From NCBI GenBank assembly GCA_040755725.1, contig JBFMAI010000023.1, forward strand, positions 124,001 to 188,000: 64,000 nucleotides of DNA, in the 5' to 3' direction. Numbering within the stretch: position 1 is the first letter of the stretch; every line of letters starts with the position of its first letter. The position numbers were made by a program, and so were the translations under genes. This DNA comes from JBFMAI01 sp040755725. GTDB taxonomy: Bacteria; Planctomycetota; Phycisphaerae; UBA1845; Fen-1342. Below the pieces are notes generated by a model. That model was given only the letters and a program-made list of their open reading frames with translations. It did no database searches and was not told the DNA's origin. Shown piece by piece: positions 60,365 to 64,000 of the stretch.

Positions 60365-60703
60365 CGGGCGCCGGCCGCTACGCTGGGCGAGATGCATGGA
60401 CTCCCCCCCTTCCACGTCGCCACGGGCGAGTCGTCCGCGACGGCGGACGAATCGGTCGCCGTGGTGACCGACTCGCTGTGGCGAGCCGCTACGGCCGGTG
60501 CGAGTCGGCGGGCGGGACACCCGCACTCCCCGGGCGGGATGGTCTTCGGGCCCCGCGGCGTCCAGGTGTTGGCCCCCACGTGCGATGGCCTCCGCGGTGT
60601 CGCCGGTTGTCGCGACCCACGCATGGGCCGCGTCTTCTGACCCGCTGGCCCGCGCCGCGCACCGCCGCGGCGGCAGGCCGCTACGCGTGGCTACAATACG
60701 GCG
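60365..60703. other. Intergenic region
   Basis: About 340 bp without a credible gene. It holds four scattered GCCGCTAC-like strings (one also near 40657) and TACAAT at about 60689, a possible -10 element for the reductase gene, but no clear -35. Confidence 0.5.
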
Positions 60704-61573
60704 ATGGAAAGCGACCCCACCAACGCCACGCTGATCGCCCGCGAGGACCTGACGGACAATCTCAGCGTCGTCCGCGTGCGTCCCGACGCCGGCCGTGTGC
60801 CGCCGTTCGTGCCCGGGCAGTTCTTTCGCTTGGGGCTGCCGCGTCCCGAAGCCCCCGCGGGGGGCGACGGCGAGGGCCACGCCGGCCGTCCCGACAGCCG
60901 CCCCGGGCGTGTCCGCTACACCCGCCGGGCGTACTCCGTCGCTTCGTCGCCGCGAGTCACGGACCACGCCGAGTTCCTCGTGGTGCGTGTGGAGGAAGGG
61001 GCGTTGACGCCGCGGCTGTGGGAGCTCAACCCCGGGGATCGGCTGTGGATGGACAGCGAGGCGAAGGGCGAGTTCACGGTCGACCACGCCCCGCGCGGCG
61101 CCGACCTTGTGATGGTCGCCACCGGCACGGGCGTTGCCCCGTTCATGTCGATGCTGCGGACGTTTCGCGGCGAGGGGCGCTGGCGGCGGTTCGTGTTGAT
61201 CCACGGCGTGCGGTTCGCGGCCGACCTGGCATATCGCGCCGAGGTCGAGGCGGTCGCCCGCAAAGACCCGACCGTGAAGTACATTCCGCTGGTGACGCGG
61301 GCCGACCCGGCCGAGAAGGTCACACCGAGCGGCGGCGTGGCGGTCCGCACGGTCTCCGGGTGGACGGGCCTGCGCGGCCGCGTGCAGGTTGCGCTGGAGC
61401 CGTCCACGTACGAGCGGCTCGTCGGAGCACCGCTGGATCCGCAAGGTTGCCACGTCTTCTTGTGCGGCAACCCGCAGATGATCGACGATGTGCAGGTGGA
61501 GCTGGAGCAGCGCGGCTTCATCACCGACAGCCGCCAACAGCGCGGCAATCTCCACTTTGAACGTTATTGGTAG
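60704..61573 (+). CDS. fpr: Ferredoxin-NADP reductase
   Basis: A 289-residue FAD enzyme of the bacterial ferredoxin/flavodoxin-NADP reductase type. FAD binding is shown by RRAYSVASSP, NADP binding by ATGTGVAPFMSMLRTF, and the C terminus ends HFERYW, the usual FAD-stacking tail (here an aromatic Trp ending). An Arg/Gly/Asp-rich insert of about 20 residues (residues 47-66) interrupts the FAD domain. It is the last gene of the redox-flavoured stretch with the Crp/Fnr regulator and the cupredoxin. ATG 60704 has no strong ribosome binding site. Confidence 0.93.
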   Translation: MESDPTNATLIAREDLTDNLSVVRVRPDAGRVPPFVPGQFFRLGLPRPEAPAGGDGEGHAGRPDSRPGRVRYTRRAYSVASSPRVTDHAEFLVVRVEEGALTPRLWELNPGDRLWMDSEAKGEFTVDHAPRGADLVMVATGTGVAPFMSMLRTFRGEGRWRRFVLIHGVRFAADLAYRAEVEAVARKDPTVKYIPLVTRADPAEKVTPSGGVAVRTVSGWTGLRGRVQVALEPSTYERLVGAPLDPQGCHVFLCGNPQMIDDVQVELEQRGFITDSRQQRGNLHFERYW

Positions 61574-61601
61574 TCAGGTCCGCGAGCGCGGGAGGCGCCG
61601 C

Positions 61602-61958
61602 TCAGGCGCGGCCGCCCCGGCGTCCGCCGCCGTAGCCACCACCGCCCCCGCCGCCACCACCGCCGTAGCCGCCGCGCCCACCACGGCCGCCGCCGCCGCC
61701 GCCACCGCCGCCGGTGCGCGGCCGGGCTTCGTTGACGGTCACGGCGCGGCCGTCGACCTGAGTTCCGTTGAGCCCCTGGATGGCGGCCTCGGCCTGGGCG
61801 TCGTCGGCCATTTCGACGAAGCCGAAGCCCCGCGACTGTCCGGTAGCGGGGTCACGAATGACGGCGACGCTGTTGACGGTGCCAAAGGCGGCGAAAGCCG
61901 ACTCAAGTCCTTCTTCGGTGGTGCGATACGACAGGTTACCAACATAGATGCGTTTCAA
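61602..61958 (-). CDS. Gly-rich RRM RNA-binding protein
   Basis: A 118-residue protein with one RRM. RNP2 is IYVGNL, and RNP1 is RGFGFVEM, near residues 40-47. The C-terminal 35 residues are almost only Gly with Arg and Tyr. This resembles cyanobacterial Rbp cold-induced RNA-binding proteins. The start is TTG 61956-61958 with GAGGAG at ideal spacing; the frame is also open upstream to an ATG at 62112, but that would add a poor extension. The gene converges on fpr with a 28-bp gap. Confidence 0.9.
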   Translation of the reverse strand: MKRIYVGNLSYRTTEEGLESAFAAFGTVNSVAVIRDPATGQSRGFGFVEMADDAQAEAAIQGLNGTQVDGRAVTVNEARPRTGGGGGGGGGRGGRGGYGGGGGGGGGGYGGGRRGGRA

Positions 61959-62116
61959 CGTTCGCTCCTCAACAGGTGGCGCGCCCCGCGTGCCTGCGGA
62001 AGCCGCCCTCCACAGAACCACTGACCACTTGTTGCCGAAGGGAGAGGTCGGAGCCGAGGCATAGACGATCCCGTTTCGGTCAAACGAACTCAGCTTATCG
62101 TGCGCCGCCATCGTCG

Positions 62117-63976
62117 TCAATCCGCTGGCGCCGCCCTCGCGTCGTCCGGCGGTGCCCCCGGCGTCCGGTCGCCACGCAGTTGTCGGAGCGACCCCCCGTC
62201 CAGCCACCGCATCACCGGGTACACGTTGTGCCGCACGTCCCACCACGGCGAACGGCGGTAGAAGAAGTCTAGCCGGCGGCCCGGGTTGGCGGCGAACTCG
62301 GCCTCCGTCGCCAGCTTCCGCTCGAACTCCGCCCGCAGCGCGGCGTCCTCGGTCAACATCCGCCGCGCGATCGGCTCCATGGTGAACGCCTCGAAGTACT
62401 CCTTCTGCTCGAAGACGGCGTTGAAGAAACCCCAGGCCGCCAGCGAGTCCGGGGCCTCCGCTTCGAGCAGGTGCGCGATCAGTCGGGCGCGCGGCTGATC
62501 CAGCGGCACGACCACCGTGCCCGGGCCGAAGGTCTGCCGCTCGATCCGCCGCTCGACCCGGTAGTGCGGCACCTGCCGCCCCTCGTAGGGCCGGGGGTCG
62601 AACGTAACTTCGCTGAAGCGATCCACTTCCACATCGAGCGTCCGCGACTCCCTCAACCGGAACGACTGGACGCCATGCAGCGCCAAGCGGTCGATGACGT
62701 CGGTCCACTGCGGCGGAACCAGGTACGCCGCGGGCGGCGAGACCGCTAGCTCCACCCGGGTCTGGTCGTACAGGTCGGTCTCAACATCGACCGGCGTCCC
62801 GGTGTACTCGATGATCTCGCCGCCGGTGATCTCGCTGGCCCGGCGGCGGACCTCCAGACCCCGGTAGACAATGCGGCGCGGAGCATCGCTGGAGTCGATG
62901 CGCAGCGGTACCCGGTCGTCCGGATCGGCCCCCCGCCGCGCCACCGCCTCGCGGTCGGCGGTCTGAATCGCGCGCCGCAGACCGTCGGCGTCGCGCCGCA
63001 CCGTACGCAGGGCGGCCACGAGGAGATCGTACGTCGCCTGCACGCGGCGGCCATACGGCTTGAGCGAGTGCGTCTCAACGAGCAACGCGGGCCGGTTGCA
63101 CACCGAGGCGTAACCGGTCGAGTAGCGGGCCCCGAACGGCCCGGCGGCCTGGAGCCCCGCGCTCAGGTCGCTCTCATTGCGCGGCCAGCAGTAGGGCAAG
63201 GTCGCGTAGCCCGCGGCGGCCAGCGGCTCCAACACGCCGGGCAACAGCACGTCGCGCGTCCAGGCGGCGACGGGTTCGGCCGTCGGCGGCGTGGTCGTCG
63301 CCGCGTAGAACACGTCGTAGCGGTGATCGCTGCCGTTGGTGGTGTGGTTGTCGATGAACAGGTCCGGCTGCCAGGCGTGCCACAGCCGCAGCCACGCCCG
63401 CATTTCGACCGTGTCGGCCTTCGTATAGTCGCGGTTCAGATTGAGATTTGTCGCCGTCACCCGCCAGCCCATCTCGGCCGGGCCGGTCTGGTTGATCCGG
63501 TGGTACGGGCCGAACCGCTCATGGCCGTCTACGTTGAAGATCGGCATGACCAGGAGCACGACGTGGTCCAACAGGTCGGCGTGCACGCGCGTAATCACCA
63601 TCTCGCGTGCCAACGCCAAGCTGGCATCCTTGCCCTCGCACTCGCCCGGATGGATGCAGTTCTGAACCAGCACCACCACGCAGCCGCGGCGGCGGGCCGC
63701 CTCCGGCGTAAACGCTCCGTCGCGCGACAGAATGAGCAGCGGCAGCGGCCGACCTTCGCCGCTGACGCCGAAGGTCGTGTAATGGGCGTGCGGCGACGCG
63801 GCGGCCAGCCGGCGGCCGTACGCGACGACTTCGTCGTAGCGGGCGGTCTCGGCGTAGTCCGTGCGTTCCGCGCGCGTCCGCCATTGCTCACGCAAGGTGT
63901 CGGCGCGCTCAGGCCTGACCGCGTCCCCCGCAAAGCACCCTGCCAGCGCCGGCAAGCAGACTACCGACCACAACAT
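62117..63976 (-). CDS. M14-family zinc carboxypeptidase lipoprotein
   Basis: A 619-residue exported protein. The signal is MLWSVVCLPALAGC, with lipobox LAGC. The peptidase M14 domain has zinc ligands in HPGECEG (His and Glu) and a third His in DNHTTNGSDH, and Arg-rich substrate sites (NLNLNRDYTK). The C-terminal half of about 250 residues has no known family and may be a beta-sandwich. M14 proteins cut C-terminal residues or peptidoglycan peptides. ATG 63974-63976 is the likely start. The frame is open to the window edge, so an earlier start cannot be fully excluded. Confidence 0.87.
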   Translation of the reverse strand: MLWSVVCLPALAGCFAGDAVRPERADTLREQWRTRAERTDYAETARYDEVVAYGRRLAAASPHAHYTTFGVSGEGRPLPLLILSRDGAFTPEAARRRGCVVVLVQNCIHPGECEGKDASLALAREMVITRVHADLLDHVVLLVMPIFNVDGHERFGPYHRINQTGPAEMGWRVTATNLNLNRDYTKADTVEMRAWLRLWHAWQPDLFIDNHTTNGSDHRYDVFYAATTTPPTAEPVAAWTRDVLLPGVLEPLAAAGYATLPYCWPRNESDLSAGLQAAGPFGARYSTGYASVCNRPALLVETHSLKPYGRRVQATYDLLVAALRTVRRDADGLRRAIQTADREAVARRGADPDDRVPLRIDSSDAPRRIVYRGLEVRRRASEITGGEIIEYTGTPVDVETDLYDQTRVELAVSPPAAYLVPPQWTDVIDRLALHGVQSFRLRESRTLDVEVDRFSEVTFDPRPYEGRQVPHYRVERRIERQTFGPGTVVVPLDQPRARLIAHLLEAEAPDSLAAWGFFNAVFEQKEYFEAFTMEPIARRMLTEDAALRAEFERKLATEAEFAANPGRRLDFFYRRSPWWDVRHNVYPVMRWLDGGSLRQLRGDRTPGAPPDDARAAPAD

Positions 63977-64000
63977 GCGTATTCGACGCACGCCACACAC

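Noticed and set aside
61602..62112. Longer RRM protein starting at ATG 62112
   Set aside because: The added 51 residues show no domain, while TTG 61958 has an ideal GAGGAG site and starts right at the RRM.

Overview
This is a GC-rich, densely coded chromosomal window from a Gram-negative member of the Planctomycetota, most likely class Phycisphaerae or a close relative. The clues are: two secreted proteins ending in the planctomycete type of dockerin-like tail (GDLNCDG...GDINPF), a PEP-CTERM protein, a fused LpxC-FabZ enzyme inside a lipid A operon, Lol-type and Mla-type envelope ABC components, many lipoproteins, GT-C and GT87 glycosyltransferases, and frequent GTG/TTG starts. No rRNA, tRNA, CRISPR array, prophage or insertion sequence was recognised. 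The taxonomic placement is an inference.

Layout. 0-3.1 kb: HEAT-repeat lipoprotein (cut by the left edge) and a Tat-exported Gfo/Idh/MocA oxidoreductase. 3.3-8.7 kb: RlmN, a LolC/E-LolD pair, a DUF2238 membrane protein and an MlaF-like ATPase. 8.8-14.2 kb: PEP-CTERM protein, lipoprotein, TPR-like membrane protein, RluA and PBP4. 14.3-18.2 kb: envelope operon ompH/skp-lpxD-lpxC/fabZ-lpxA. 18.3-20.3 kb: ECF sigma factor with a membrane partner and an exported coiled-coil protein. 20.4-20.65 kb: a small Rdx/SelW protein with an in-frame UGA in a CxxU motif, read here as selenocysteine. 20.8-26.1 kb: histidine kinase, AsmA-like protein, lipoprotein and TPR lipoprotein. 26.3-28 kb: ASCH-like protein and a SpoIIAB/SpoIIAA-type switch pair. 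28.1-34.7 kb: membrane proteins, a TPR glycosyltransferase, an archaeal-type FBP aldolase/phosphatase, an exported nitroreductase-fold protein and ElbB. 34.9-40.6 kb: efflux operon (Cys-rich exported protein, HlyD adaptor, ABC ATPase, two FtsX permeases). 40.6-49.3 kb: two GT87 enzymes, AroB, FolC, a hydrolase and a GH3 enzyme. 49.8-55.2 kb: FliA-like sigma factor, DUF433/DUF5615 toxin-antitoxin pair, gamma-carbonic anhydrase, antiporter, TlpA-like protein and a stand-alone MetH-reactivation-like protein. 55.4-61.6 kb: cupredoxin-dockerin protein, Crp/Fnr regulator, a regulated dockerin propeller and ferredoxin-NADP reductase. 61.6-64 kb: RRM protein and M14 carboxypeptidase lipoprotein.

Two dispersed palindromic repeat families run through the intergenic space. 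Family A has a core of the type CCCTCCCCCAACCCCTCCCT, in three copies with flanking arms related to ACCACAGAGGCACAGAGA. Family B is GGGAGGGCGAGGCT...GCCGAGCCGCGGCTCGG, usually with TCCCGGCGCGYCGGGA. They sit at almost every convergent gene junction, and two large family A copies split the efflux operon.

The strongest leads are the probable selenoprotein with a candidate SECIS hairpin, a CRP/FNR-type operator placed 41.5 bp upstream of a predicted start site next to its likely regulator, and the repeat system at convergent junctions.
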